Origin: Mycobacterium florentinum
GTDB taxonomy: Bacteria; Actinomycetota; Actinomycetes; Mycobacteriales; Mycobacteriaceae
Length of the DNA stretch: 64,000 nucleotides
Direction: 5' to 3'
NCBI RefSeq assembly: GCF_010730355.1
Contig: NZ_AP022576.1
Coordinates: 806,001 to 870,000 of the forward strand
Positions within the stretch are counted from its first letter, which is position 1. Every line of letters starts with the position of its first letter. This document shows, piece after piece, positions 1 to 8,595 of this stretch. Under the pieces are notes generated by a model. That model was not told the origin of the DNA. It saw only the letters and a program-made list of their open reading frames with translations, and searched no databases. The translations under genes were made by a program, and so were the position numbers.

Positions 1-132
1 TTTGAGTGTGCGTGCTGGGCGAGGTGTCCCGGCGTGTCGCCACCCTCAGCGCGCACTGAACGCCAGCGGGGCACAAGGCGGCGATTTTCCGCGTGGTGTG
101 TGACAGCGGCCACAGGCGTGTGGTAGAAACGA

Positions 133-151
133 ATATTCCTAATAGGAATAT
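133..151. promoter_or_regulatory. Perfect palindrome, likely IclR operator
   Basis: A 19-base palindrome (ATATTCCTA, one central base, TAGGAATAT) lies 26 bases before the IclR-family start codon. It is AT-rich in a very GC-rich setting. IclR-family regulators commonly bind palindromes of about this size near their own promoters, so autoregulation of the IclR-SDR pair is the simplest reading. The sequence shows the palindrome; the binding is inferred. Confidence 0.65.
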
Positions 152-177
152 GTCAGCCAGACACACATGGAGGACCG

Positions 178-1011
178 ATGTCAGGGACCGCGCGCACCGT
201 TGCGACCGCAGAACCCAGCACTCCCACGGCCGTCATCGACCGCATTTCGCTGGTCCTCGACGCGTTCGACGGGCCGGGCCGGCTGACCCTGGCACAGATC
301 GTGCGGCGCACCGGCCTGCCCCGCTCCTCGGCGCACCGGATGCTCGAGCGCCTGGTGCAGCTGCGCTGGCTGCGCCGCAGCGGTCGCGACTACGAGCTCG
401 GGATGCGCTTGGTGGAACTCGGGTCGCTGGCCGTGCATCAGGACCGCCTGGTCCGTGCGGCCGGTCCGCTGCTGGGCGAACTGCACCGCGCCACCGGGCT
501 GGTCGCACACCTGGCGGTGCTGGACGGACCGGATGTGGTCTACCTCGACAAGGTCGGCGACCGCATGGCCGACGCGATCCCCACCCGTGTCGGCAGCCGG
601 CAGCCCGCGCATTGCACCGCCGTGGGCAAGGCGATCTTGGCCTACCGCGACGACGACACCCAGGTCGATCTGCAGGTGCGCAAGACCAAGTATTCGGTCG
701 CCACCAGCTCGCAGCTGGCCGCGGAACTGGCCAAGGTGCGCGCCCACGGCGTCGCATTCGAACGCGAGGAGTCGCTGCCCGGATTCGGTTGTGTCGCAGC
801 GCCCATCGGCGGACCGGGCGAGGCCGTCGCGGCGGTGTCGGTCTGCGGCCCGATGAACCGGATGACGTTCGATCAGCGACTGACCGCACCGGTGCGCATG
901 ACGGCGATGGGCATCTGGCGCAACGCCGAGGACGGCCCGCGCCGGGTGGCACCGACCCTGCAGCCGCTGCGTCCGATCCGGCCGGTACGTCCCGCGTTGC
1001 AATACGCGTGA
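178..1011 (+). CDS. IclR family transcriptional regulator
   Basis: A 277-residue protein with an N-terminal winged helix-turn-helix (about residues 18-75, including the recognition-helix stretch LPRSSAHRMLERL) and a C-terminal GAF-like effector domain ending near residue 250. Both are typical of IclR regulators, which bind small aromatic or organic-acid ligands. The ATG is preceded by GGAGG four bases upstream, which fixes the start. The gene ends in a GTGA overlap with the SDR behind it, so the two are co-transcribed and the SDR product or substrate is a plausible effector. The arginine/proline-rich tail after about residue 250 is unusual. The family is certain; the ligand is unknown. Confidence 0.9.
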   Translation: MSGTARTVATAEPSTPTAVIDRISLVLDAFDGPGRLTLAQIVRRTGLPRSSAHRMLERLVQLRWLRRSGRDYELGMRLVELGSLAVHQDRLVRAAGPLLGELHRATGLVAHLAVLDGPDVVYLDKVGDRMADAIPTRVGSRQPAHCTAVGKAILAYRDDDTQVDLQVRKTKYSVATSSQLAAELAKVRAHGVAFEREESLPGFGCVAAPIGGPGEAVAAVSVCGPMNRMTFDQRLTAPVRMTAMGIWRNAEDGPRRVAPTLQPLRPIRPVRPALQYA

Positions 1012-1841
1012 ATCCGTTCGCCGGCGGCGTCGCGGTCATCACCGGAGCCGGCTCCGGCATCGGCGCGGGCCTGGCCCGTCACGCGATAACACTTGGAATG
1101 ACGGTGGTGCTCGCCGACATTGACGCCGATGCCGTGGCCGCAGTGCGCGAAGAGCTCTGCGCCGCGGGCGGATCGGCCGTCGACCTGGTGTGCGACGTGC
1201 GCGACCCGGATGCGGTCCAGCAGCTCGCCGAGCGCACCTACCGCGATATTGGCCCGGTGCGGCTGCTCGTCAACAACGCGGGCGTCGAGCAGTTCGGCTA
1301 TCTGTGGGACACGCCCGTCGCCAACTGGCAGCGGGTCGTCGACGTCAACGTCAGCGGAGTGTTCCACGGCGTGCGTGCTTTTCTGCCGAAGATGATGGCC
1401 ACCGACGCGCCCGCCTGGGTGTGGAACCTGTCGTCGGTCGGCGGCGTGGTGGCAATTCCGCTGCAGGCGCCCTACATCGTGAGCAAGCACGCGGTGCTGG
1501 CGTTGACCGAATGTCTGTATCTCGACGTGCGGTCCGCCGGGCACGGCCAGCACATTCACGTGCAGGCGGTGTTGCCCGGCGCCGTGAAATCCAACATCTT
1601 CGAATCGGCCGGCGGTGTCGACGCGAGCGGTGACGCCGCGGTGGCCGAGGCGCAGCGCGCGGCGATGCTGGACGTGAAGGCAGCGGCCATGGATGCGCGG
1701 GCGGCCGCCGCGACGATCTTCGAGCAGGCCGCCGAGGGTCGCTTCTACCTACTCACCGAACCGGAGTATGTCGGGTCGGCAATGGCGGAGCGAGCGAATG
1801 TGCTTGCGACACAGAGCCATCCAGATCCGCGCCGGAAGTGA
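1008..1841 (+). CDS. Short-chain dehydrogenase/reductase (SDR)
   Basis: A 277-residue classical SDR, a cytoplasmic NAD(P)-dependent oxidoreductase. Visible motifs are the Rossmann TGAGSGIGAG near the N-terminus, NNAG at about residue 90, a catalytic serine in NLSS and the YxxxK motif in YIVSKHA. The GTG start at 1008 overlaps the TGA of the IclR gene, so translation is probably coupled; longer frames reaching back to base 93 are not the real start. The gene points toward the broken GMC oxidoreductase and overlaps its 3' end by about 90 bases. The substrate cannot be deduced. IclR control suggests an inducible catabolic step on an alcohol or ketone. Confidence 0.9.
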   Translation: MNPFAGGVAVITGAGSGIGAGLARHAITLGMTVVLADIDADAVAAVREELCAAGGSAVDLVCDVRDPDAVQQLAERTYRDIGPVRLLVNNAGVEQFGYLWDTPVANWQRVVDVNVSGVFHGVRAFLPKMMATDAPAWVWNLSSVGGVVAIPLQAPYIVSKHAVLALTECLYLDVRSAGHGQHIHVQAVLPGAVKSNIFESAGGVDASGDAAVAEAQRAAMLDVKAAAMDARAAAATIFEQAAEGRFYLLTEPEYVGSAMAERANVLATQSHPDPRRK

Positions 1842-3269
1842 TCAGCTCGGCTGCCCGCTCCGCGATCCCGAGTATCGCCGCGTTCGTCGGCGCCGATACC
1901 GGCGAGGGCATCACCGAGGCGTCGACAACCCGCAGGCCGTCAACCCCGTGCACACGCAATTGCGGGTCCACCACCGCAAGGTCGTCCGTACCGATTCGGC
2001 ACGTGCCGACCAGGTGGAAGAAGGAATCCGTGCTACGCCGCAGGAACGCGCGGCAATCCTCGTCGCTCTGGACTTGTTCGCCGGGAAGAAGTTCCGCACC
2101 GCACCAGGGCGTCAATGCGGCGCCATGCGCGATTTCGCGTGCCTGCCGTAACGCCACGACCATCCGAGCGATATCGGTCCCCGGCTCATCGGGCGCACCA
2201 CCGAAAACACCACGGAGAGCCCCGGACTCGCACCCTGCCAGCGCGGGTCGATGGCGGCTTCGGCGAACATCATCAGCACGTCGGGGTCATCGTGCGCGTG
2301 GCTGCGGGTCAGCAACTGCAGCGGGCGAAGCGGGGTTTCCTCGGCGCCGCGCTTGGCGTCGTAGGACACCCACGCGATGGGATGATCCTGAAGATTCTCA
2401 CCGACGCCAGGAAGATCGATCACCACGGGCACACCGTGTTCGCGAAGCTGGGCGGCAGGTCCGATCCCCGACCGCATCAGCACGTTCGGCGATCCGATCG
2501 CGCCCGCACACAAGATCACTTCGCGGTCGGCATAGATGTCCTGGCTCAGGCCATCTTTCGAGTACCGGGCACCGAGGCAGCGCGAACCGGCCATGACCAG
2601 CTGCCTCACGTGGGCCTGGGTCACGACGGTCAGATTGGGATTCGAGCACACAGTCCCCAGGTAGGCATCGGCAGCGCTCTGCCGCTTGTCCTCCACGACA
2701 TTCTGTTCCACCCACGACACGCCCTCGGCCGCCGCGCCGTTAGCGTCGGGCGTTTCCGGGTAGCCGGCTTCTAGTACCGCTTGATACGCCGCTCGCGCAA
2801 GGGAATTCGGTGCCGGGAGCTCTCCCACCCGCATCGGACCGGCCAGCCCCCGGACTTCGGGGTCCCGTCCGTCCGCGCGCTCACTGCGTTTGAGATACGG
2901 CAACATCGTCCGGTAGTTCCAGCCGCTGGCGCCTTGCTTTTCCCACGCGTCGTAGCTGGAGGCGTGCCCGCGGAGGTGGACGAGGCCGTTGATGCTGCTG
3001 GATCCGCCCAATACCTTCCCGCGCGGGCAGCCGATCACCGCGCCGTCCAGTCCGGCCTGAGGTGTGGTGCTCAGCGCCCAATCCACCGGGGATCGCCACA
3101 GACTCATCGCGTCCAGCGGGATCCCGCTGTACATCGCTTCCGGCCCGGTGTCGGGTCCGGCTTCCAGTAGCGCAACCCGCAACCCGGTGCCCTCGACCAG
3201 GCGGGATGCCAACACACATCCCGCCGATCCGGCACCGATGACGAGGTAGTCGACTCTGCTGTCAGCCAT
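1753..3269 (-). pseudogene. GMC family FAD oxidoreductase, frameshifted
   Basis: The N-terminal part (start 3269, about 368 residues) has the FAD-binding GAGSAGC motif and the GMC signature regions of choline or alcohol oxidoreductases. At about 2150-2165 the reading frame changes. The stretch PMSRGPISLG in one frame is followed at once, in another frame, by MVVALRQAREIA and the normal C-terminal half, including the catalytic-region FFHLVGTCRIG. The segment that GMC proteins carry between these two motifs (usually around IDPNYL) is missing. This is therefore a small internal deletion that also breaks the frame. The N-terminal frame stops at 2112. A functional enzyme is unlikely unless the assembly is wrong. 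Intact homologues oxidise alcohols with FAD. Confidence 0.8.
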
Positions 3270-3365
3270 TGAGCCGAGGCTAGGCGCGTGCAGCCGAGTT
3301 CACTGGCCGCGTCACGCGCCATTCTGGACGAATCACGCAGCCGGGGTGCGATTTACGTGTGTCGG

Positions 3366-3650
3366 CTACTCGTCGACGATGGCCAGTTCCCCGCGGCGCA
3401 CCGCCTCGACGATCGACTCGCGCAGCGCCGAACACACCAGGAACACCCCACGGCCGGCGTGCGCGGACACCTTGCGGGCTTCGGCCCGCTCGGCACACCG
3501 GTCGGTCGCCTCCGCATTCCACTGCACACTGGTCTGGTTCCAGGTGCTCTTGCGGACCAGCACCTGCGCGCCGCAGCTACCGCATGCCACGGGCAGCATC
3601 GGCATCTCGTCGAGCCGATTGTCCGTCCGCACAGGCGAATCGAGCGCCAT
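3366..3650 (-). CDS. Small CxxC protein coupled to Rieske oxygenase
   Basis: A 94-residue protein whose ATG overlaps the stop of the Rieske oxygenase gene (ATGA), so it is almost certainly translated with it. It has a CGSC motif around residue 21 and further cysteines around residues 49 and 71, which suggests metal or Fe-S binding. It has neither the [2Fe-2S] plant-type ferredoxin motif nor the CxxHxxC of [3Fe-4S] ferredoxins. A redox partner or assembly role for the oxygenase is suggested by position only. I do not recognise a named family. Confidence 0.7.
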   Translation of the reverse strand: MALDSPVRTDNRLDEMPMLPVACGSCGAQVLVRKSTWNQTSVQWNAEATDRCAERAEARKVSAHAGRGVFLVCSALRESIVEAVRRGELAIVDE

Positions 3651-4780
3651 CACACCGAACCTTGCGCCGCCATGTTCGCTTCGACCTCTTTCATCCACGC
3701 CTCGTACGGCCGGGTCGTGTCCAGCTCGAACTCGAAACGGTCCACCATGTCCGGCTGCACGTCGGCGACGTCGACGTAGAACTGCTCATACCAGCGACGC
3801 AGCTGATACACCGGGCCGTCCTCCTCGACCAGCAGCGGGTTGTCGATGCGTGCCTTGTGCCGCCAGATCTCGACGTCCTGCTCGAAACCGAGCTTGACGT
3901 AGTCGCCGAGCTGGATCGCGGTTTGCATGGGGTCGTCGCCGGGCAGCGCTTCGGACTTCTTGACGATGATGCCGTATTGCAGCACAAAGGAATTGGAGTC
4001 GATCGGATAATGGCAGTTGATCAGAACGGACTGCGCGTCACCGTACTCGTAATGGTAGGTCAGGTCGTCGATCATGAAGGACGGCCCGTAGTAGGACGCC
4101 ACCGAGGTGTTGCCCAGCATCCGTGAGCCTTCGGTGCCACCCATGTCGGGGCGGCCCTCGCCGTTCATGTACTGCGTCGCGACGTGTCCCTCGAAGATGT
4201 TCTTGAAGTAGGTCGGCAACGCGCCGTGGATGTAGTAGAAGTGCGCCATATCCACGACGTTGTCGATGATTTCGCGGCAGTTGCTGGTTCCGACGACCGT
4301 GGTGTACCAGTGCCAGTCGGTCCACTCGTCGCTGGTGGCTCCCTCGATGCGCGGGATCGTCACCCCCGGCGGCGGCGGTTTGCGCTCCGGGTCGTTCCAG
4401 ACGAACAACATGCCGTCCTGCTCCAGCGTCGTCCAGGTCGCCGTGCGGGCCAGCTTGGGTGCGCGCCGGGCGTAGGGCACCTGCTTGCAGCGCCCGTCAC
4501 CGCCCCAGCGCCAGTCGTGGAACGGGCAGGCGATCTCGTCGCCCTTCACCTCGCCCTGGGACAGGTCACCGCCCATGTGCCGGCAGTAGCTGTCGAGAAC
4601 GTTGAGCTCGCCGTTCCCGCTGCGGAAGACGACAAGTTTCTGACCGAAGGCGTTGATCGCGTGCGGCTTGCCGTCACCGAAATCTCTGATCAGCCCCAGG
4701 CAATGCCAGCCGCGGGCAAACCGCGTCGGTGCGGCTTGGGCTTCAATGAGCCGAATTTCGTCGGTGTCATGCATGGGCAT
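3650..4780 (-). CDS. kshA: Rieske oxygenase, KshA-like (3-ketosteroid 9-alpha-hydroxylase oxygenase)
   Basis: A 376-residue Rieske non-heme iron oxygenase. The [2Fe-2S] ligands are C66-x-H68 and C85-x-x-H88 (CPFHDW). The mononuclear iron site shows as NVVDMAH followed by FYYIHG, a pattern characteristic of KshA. Length matches KshA proteins (about 380 residues). KshA hydroxylates C9 of 3-ketosteroids, which together with delta-1 dehydrogenation opens ring B in sterol degradation. The divergent neighbour is a KstD-like dehydrogenase, which supports this role. The reductase KshB is not in the window. No clear Shine-Dalgarno precedes the start; a second ATG lies two codons in. Mycobacteria often carry several KshA paralogues, so exact steroid specificity is open. 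Confidence 0.85.
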   Translation of the reverse strand: MPMHDTDEIRLIEAQAAPTRFARGWHCLGLIRDFGDGKPHAINAFGQKLVVFRSGNGELNVLDSYCRHMGGDLSQGEVKGDEIACPFHDWRWGGDGRCKQVPYARRAPKLARTATWTTLEQDGMLFVWNDPERKPPPPGVTIPRIEGATSDEWTDWHWYTTVVGTSNCREIIDNVVDMAHFYYIHGALPTYFKNIFEGHVATQYMNGEGRPDMGGTEGSRMLGNTSVASYYGPSFMIDDLTYHYEYGDAQSVLINCHYPIDSNSFVLQYGIIVKKSEALPGDDPMQTAIQLGDYVKLGFEQDVEIWRHKARIDNPLLVEEDGPVYQLRRWYEQFYVDVADVQPDMVDRFEFELDTTRPYEAWMKEVEANMAAQGSV

Positions 4781-4862
4781 GATTTAACGCCACAAAAAGC
4801 ACCAATGGGGGTTGCCGTTCCACTCATCAGGACGACTAGTCCGCCGCCTGGTCGACGCGACA

Positions 4863-4868
4863 TACCGT
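4863..4868 (+). promoter_or_regulatory. Possible -10 element for leaderless kstD-like mRNA
   Basis: TACCGT fits the mycobacterial TANNNT -10 hexamer and ends seven bases before the GTG start at 4876. No Shine-Dalgarno is visible, which fits a leaderless transcript starting at the GTG. A sequence-based guess. Confidence 0.4.
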
Positions 4869-4875
4869 TCTCGGC

Positions 4876-6579
4876 GTGACAGCACACAGCGCGACGATCC
4901 CTGCCGGGCTTGCCGTGACCGACACCGCCGTCGACCTGCTGGTCGTCGGCTCGGGCACCGGGATGGCGGCGGCGCTGGCCGCTCACGAACTCGGGCTGTC
5001 GGTGCTGGTCGTGGAGAAGGCGTCGCACGTGGGCGGCTCGACCGCCCGCTCCGGTGGCGCCCTGTGGCTGCCCGCCGGCCCGGTGCTGGCCCAGGCCGGC
5101 GCCGGCGATACGCCGGAGCACGCCGCCACCTACCTGGACTCGGTGGTGGCGGGTTCGGCGCCGCGGCAGCGCTCGACGGGATTCTTGACGCACGTGTCCG
5201 CGACGGTCGACATGCTGCGGCGGACCACCGCGCTGCGCTTCTTCTGGGCGCGCGACTATTCCGATTACCACCCCGAGGAGCCCGGTGGCAGCGCGGCGGG
5301 CCGCACCTGCGAGTGCCACCCGTTCGACACGTCGCTGCTCGGCGCGTACCGCACCCGGTTGGAGCCGGGCTTGATGGAGGCGAGTGTCCCGGTCCCGACG
5401 ACGGGTGCCGACTACCGCTGGATGAACCTGGTGGCGCGGGTGCCGCGCAAGGGAATTCCGACGTTCGCCAAGCGAATCGCGCAAGGGGTGGGCGGCCGGA
5501 TGCTGGGCCGGCGTTACGCCGCCGGCGGTCAGGGCCTGGCGGCCGGCCTGTTCGCGGGCCTGTTGCGCGCCGGCATCCCGGTGTGGACCGACACCAGCCT
5601 GCTGCGCCTCGACCTCGACGGTGACCGGGTGCGGGGCGCGGTGGTTTCACACTGCGGCCGCGAGGTGCTGATCACCGCCCGGTGCGGCGTCGTGCTGGCC
5701 ACCGGCGGTTTCGACCACAGCATGGACATGCGGTGGAAATTTCAGTCGGAGTCGCTGGACGCCAACCTGAGTCTCGGCGCGGCGGCCAATACCGGCGACG
5801 GTATTCGTGCCGGGCAAGAACTCGGCGGCGGCATCGATCTGATGGACCAGGCGTGGTGGTTCCCCGCCGTCGCGCCGCTGCCCGGTCAGCCACCCGCCGT
5901 GATGCTGGCCGAACGGTCGCTGCCGGGCAGCCTGATCGTGAACCAGCACGGCCGCCGCTTCGCCAACGAGTCGTCGGACTACATGTCCTTCGGCCAGCGG
6001 CTGCTCGAGCTGGAGCGATCGGGCAGCCCGGTCGAATCGATGTGGATCATCTTCGACCAGCAGTACCGCAACAGCTATGTCTTTGGCGCCCAACTGTTTC
6101 CGCGGATGCGCATCCCGCAGACCTGGTACGACGCCGGCATCGCGGTACGCGCCGACGACTTCGCCGAACTGGGCGCGCGGATCGGCTTGCCGATTGCGGA
6201 TTTCACGGCGACGGTCACCGCTTTCAACCAAAACGCCGCTGCCGGTGCCGATCCCGACTTCGGCCGGGGACGCAGTGCCTACGACCGCTATTACGGCGAC
6301 CCGACGATCTCACCCAATCCCAACCTGCGCGCGCTGACCAAGGGACCGTTTTACGCCGTCAAGATGGTGCTGAGCGACCTGGGCACCTGCGGCGGATTGA
6401 AAGCCGACCACCGGGCGCGGGTGCTGCGCGAGGACGGTGCGGTGATCAACGGGCTCTACGCGATCGGCAATACCGCCGCCAACGCGTTCGGCACGACGTA
6501 TCCGGGCGCGGGAGCGACGATCGCGCAGGGCCTCGTGTACGGCTACATCGCCGCGCGGGACGCGGCCGGCGTCGACTAG
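4876..6579 (+). CDS. FAD-binding dehydrogenase, KstD-like
   Basis: A 567-residue flavoprotein of the fumarate reductase/3-ketosteroid delta-1-dehydrogenase family. The dinucleotide-binding GSGTG is at residues 25-29, followed by an acidic end to the beta strand (VVEKA) and a GGSTARSGG loop. The C-terminal TYPGAGATI corresponds to the Tyr/Gly region of the KstD active site. Length equals that of known KstDs. The expected reaction is 1,2-desaturation of a 3-ketosteroid. It is divergently transcribed from the KshA-like oxygenase, the partner activity in ring opening. It overlaps the convergent PadR gene by four bases (CTAG). A non-steroid ketone substrate remains possible because this superfamily is broad. 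Confidence 0.85.
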   Translation: MTAHSATIPAGLAVTDTAVDLLVVGSGTGMAAALAAHELGLSVLVVEKASHVGGSTARSGGALWLPAGPVLAQAGAGDTPEHAATYLDSVVAGSAPRQRSTGFLTHVSATVDMLRRTTALRFFWARDYSDYHPEEPGGSAAGRTCECHPFDTSLLGAYRTRLEPGLMEASVPVPTTGADYRWMNLVARVPRKGIPTFAKRIAQGVGGRMLGRRYAAGGQGLAAGLFAGLLRAGIPVWTDTSLLRLDLDGDRVRGAVVSHCGREVLITARCGVVLATGGFDHSMDMRWKFQSESLDANLSLGAAANTGDGIRAGQELGGGIDLMDQAWWFPAVAPLPGQPPAVMLAERSLPGSLIVNQHGRRFANESSDYMSFGQRLLELERSGSPVESMWIIFDQQYRNSYVFGAQLFPRMRIPQTWYDAGIAVRADDFAELGARIGLPIADFTATVTAFNQNAAAGADPDFGRGRSAYDRYYGDPTISPNPNLRALTKGPFYAVKMVLSDLGTCGGLKADHRARVLREDGAVINGLYAIGNTAANAFGTTYPGAGATIAQGLVYGYIAARDAAGVD

Positions 6580-7253
6580 TCGGCTTCGCGCTTGGCCTCG
6601 ACCTGCTTCTCGACCTCGCGCCAGTAGCCCGGCGTGGTCCGCGCTTTGCCCGAAGAACCCTTCGGCGCCGTCTGCAGTATGCGGTCGGCCTCGTCAATGT
6701 CCTTCATCATTTCCAGGGCGAACTCCCGCTCGGCGGCGTAGTACTTGGCCGCCCAGCGCAGCGCGAGCACCGAATACGCCCATGCGGGTTCGGCTTCGGC
6801 TCCCTCGGCGTCGTCGACCGCCTTGCGGTGGCAGTCCTCGGCATAGGCGACATATTCCTGCAGTAATTCCTTGAGCCGGGCCGGGTTGCTCAGATGCCCC
6901 AACGTCATCCGCATCAGCACGCTGTGTTTGAGCACCGGCGGATCCACCGGTGCGTCGGTGGCCCACTCGGTGACGGCGGCCATCCCGGCCTCGGTGATCT
7001 TGTAGAGCCGGCGGGTGCGGGTGCCCTCGTCGCGCTCGACGCGAGACGTCGCCAGGCCCAGACCCTCCAGCTTCTTCAGCTCCGTGTAGATCTGGCTGAA
7101 CGACGGGCTCCAGTAATACAGGTCGACGCTCCAGTCGATCCACTTCTTCAGGTCGTAGCCGGAGACTTCCTCTTCGTAGGACAACATGCCCAGCAAAGCC
7201 CAGCTGGTCGCCGCCAGTCCCGCTTTGCCCGGCTTTCCGCTGGTCTCCGCCAC
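6576..7253 (-). CDS. PadR family transcriptional regulator
   Basis: A 225-residue regulator with the N-terminal PadR winged helix (about residues 12-95: LLGMLSYEEEVSGYDLKKW, then FSQIYTELKKLEGLGL). The long helical C-terminal part is the Vir-type dimerisation domain. PadR proteins are mostly repressors relieved by small ligands. It is convergent with the KstD-like gene, with overlapping stop codons, and faces away from the F420-type oxidoreductase at 7398, whose promoter lies in the 144 bases between them. That neighbour is the best guess for a target. Confidence 0.88.
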   Translation of the reverse strand: MAETSGKPGKAGLAATSWALLGMLSYEEEVSGYDLKKWIDWSVDLYYWSPSFSQIYTELKKLEGLGLATSRVERDEGTRTRRLYKITEAGMAAVTEWATDAPVDPPVLKHSVLMRMTLGHLSNPARLKELLQEYVAYAEDCHRKAVDDAEGAEAEPAWAYSVLALRWAAKYYAAEREFALEMMKDIDEADRILQTAPKGSSGKARTTPGYWREVEKQVEAKREAD

Positions 7254-7397
7254 GTCGCCAGGTTAACAACACGGGCCGGCAGCGTGGGCGGCACTGACCG
7301 CTGGCCGGGACACCGCAATGTGGCCGGTTTTGGGTGACGACCGCTCCCCCGTGGGCTTTGATTTCCTTGTCGGCCGCACGTGAGAAGGAGTCCCCGC

Positions 7398-8318
7398 GTG
7401 AAATTCGTCTTCCCGCTGCCCCATATGCTCCGGCTCAAGGCCACCATGCAGCCCTGGGAACCAGAGGTCACCGGGCCCGACCAGACCCGGATGGCCAAGT
7501 GCGCCGACCGCTGGGGCTACGACATGATCGCTTTCCCTGAGCATCTCGTCATTCCCGCCGAGCATGTCGAATTGTCCGGGCCGCACTATCTGCACTCGAC
7601 GGTCGCCCAGGCCCATGTCGCCGGTGCCACCGAACGCATAGCCATCAACTCCTGCGTCACGGTCTTGCCGCTGCAGCATCCGATCGTCCTGGCCAAGGCG
7701 TTGGCCACCGCCGACTGGATGAGTGGCGGCCGGATGATGGTGACCTTCGGAGTCGGTTGGCTGGCACGGGAGTTCGAGCTGCTCGGGGTGCCGTTTCACG
7801 AACGGGGCCGCATCGCCGACGAATACCTCGCCGCGATCGTCGAATTGTGGACCAGCGACAACCCGCAATTCGAGGGCCGCTACGTATCTTTCGACAACGT
7901 CGCGTTCGAGCCGAAACCCGTTCAGAAACCGCATCTTCCGATCTGGATCGGCGGTGACGCCGACGCGGCACTTCGCCGGGCGGCCAAACACGCCTCCGGG
8001 TGGTGGGCGTTTCTGACACCTCCCGAGCAGATCGCCGAACGAGTGGACTACATCAAATCCCAGCCGTGCTATGACGGCCGGCCGTTCGAGGTGATGCACG
8101 GCATGGGTACCAATCGGGTCGGCGAGGGGCACGTTGTCCAGAAGGGCAATCGCGACCGGCCGGGCATGAGCGCCGAGCAGATCATCGACAGGTTGAACTG
8201 GTTCGCCGAGCAGGGCGTGACGGTCAGCGCCGTTCCCATTCCCGCGGTGCGCGGCGTCGACGAATATCTCGACTACGCGCAGTGGGTGATCGAGGAGATC
8301 AAGCCGAACGTCCGTTAG
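7398..8318 (+). CDS. LLM-class F420-dependent oxidoreductase
   Basis: A 306-residue luciferase-like TIM-barrel enzyme. AGAAGGAG sits eight bases before the GTG at 7398, which I prefer to the in-frame GTG 18 bases earlier. The central GVGWLAREFELLGVPFHERG block is typical of mycobacterial F420-binding LLM proteins. Members of this family reduce or oxidise many substrates with cofactor F420; none can be assigned here. It sits among steroid-like redox genes and is followed by an Old Yellow Enzyme homologue on the same strand. Confidence 0.88.
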   Translation: MKFVFPLPHMLRLKATMQPWEPEVTGPDQTRMAKCADRWGYDMIAFPEHLVIPAEHVELSGPHYLHSTVAQAHVAGATERIAINSCVTVLPLQHPIVLAKALATADWMSGGRMMVTFGVGWLAREFELLGVPFHERGRIADEYLAAIVELWTSDNPQFEGRYVSFDNVAFEPKPVQKPHLPIWIGGDADAALRRAAKHASGWWAFLTPPEQIAERVDYIKSQPCYDGRPFEVMHGMGTNRVGEGHVVQKGNRDRPGMSAEQIIDRLNWFAEQGVTVSAVPIPAVRGVDEYLDYAQWVIEEIKPNVR

Positions 8319-8595
8319 CTGGCGCCGGCGACTTTCCGTCGCGGTGCGAGGAAATGCCTCCTATGCAGTAGGACACGTGTCGTAGCGGCGGCGGTATCGC
8401 ACCGACACCATGGAGTTGTCCGCACGGTCAACGGGCACTTCACACCTCCGGTGTCGTGACGGTCAACTCCCTGGACGAAAGGTGCGGACAATCGTGGCTC
8501 GAAGATTCGCTTTTGCCGGTCGAACGCAAGGCCTCTACCCACCGCACCCGGCCGGAAGCGCACTCCCGCCACGGCTGTTACGCCCTGGCCATCCT

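Noticed and set aside
93..1007. Long open frame running in front of and into the SDR gene
   Set aside because: It is out of frame with the IclR gene, arginine-rich and without motifs; the SDR proper starts at GTG 1008.
4781..4875. KstR box between the KshA- and KstD-like genes
   Set aside because: No TNNAACNNGTTNNA match in this gap.
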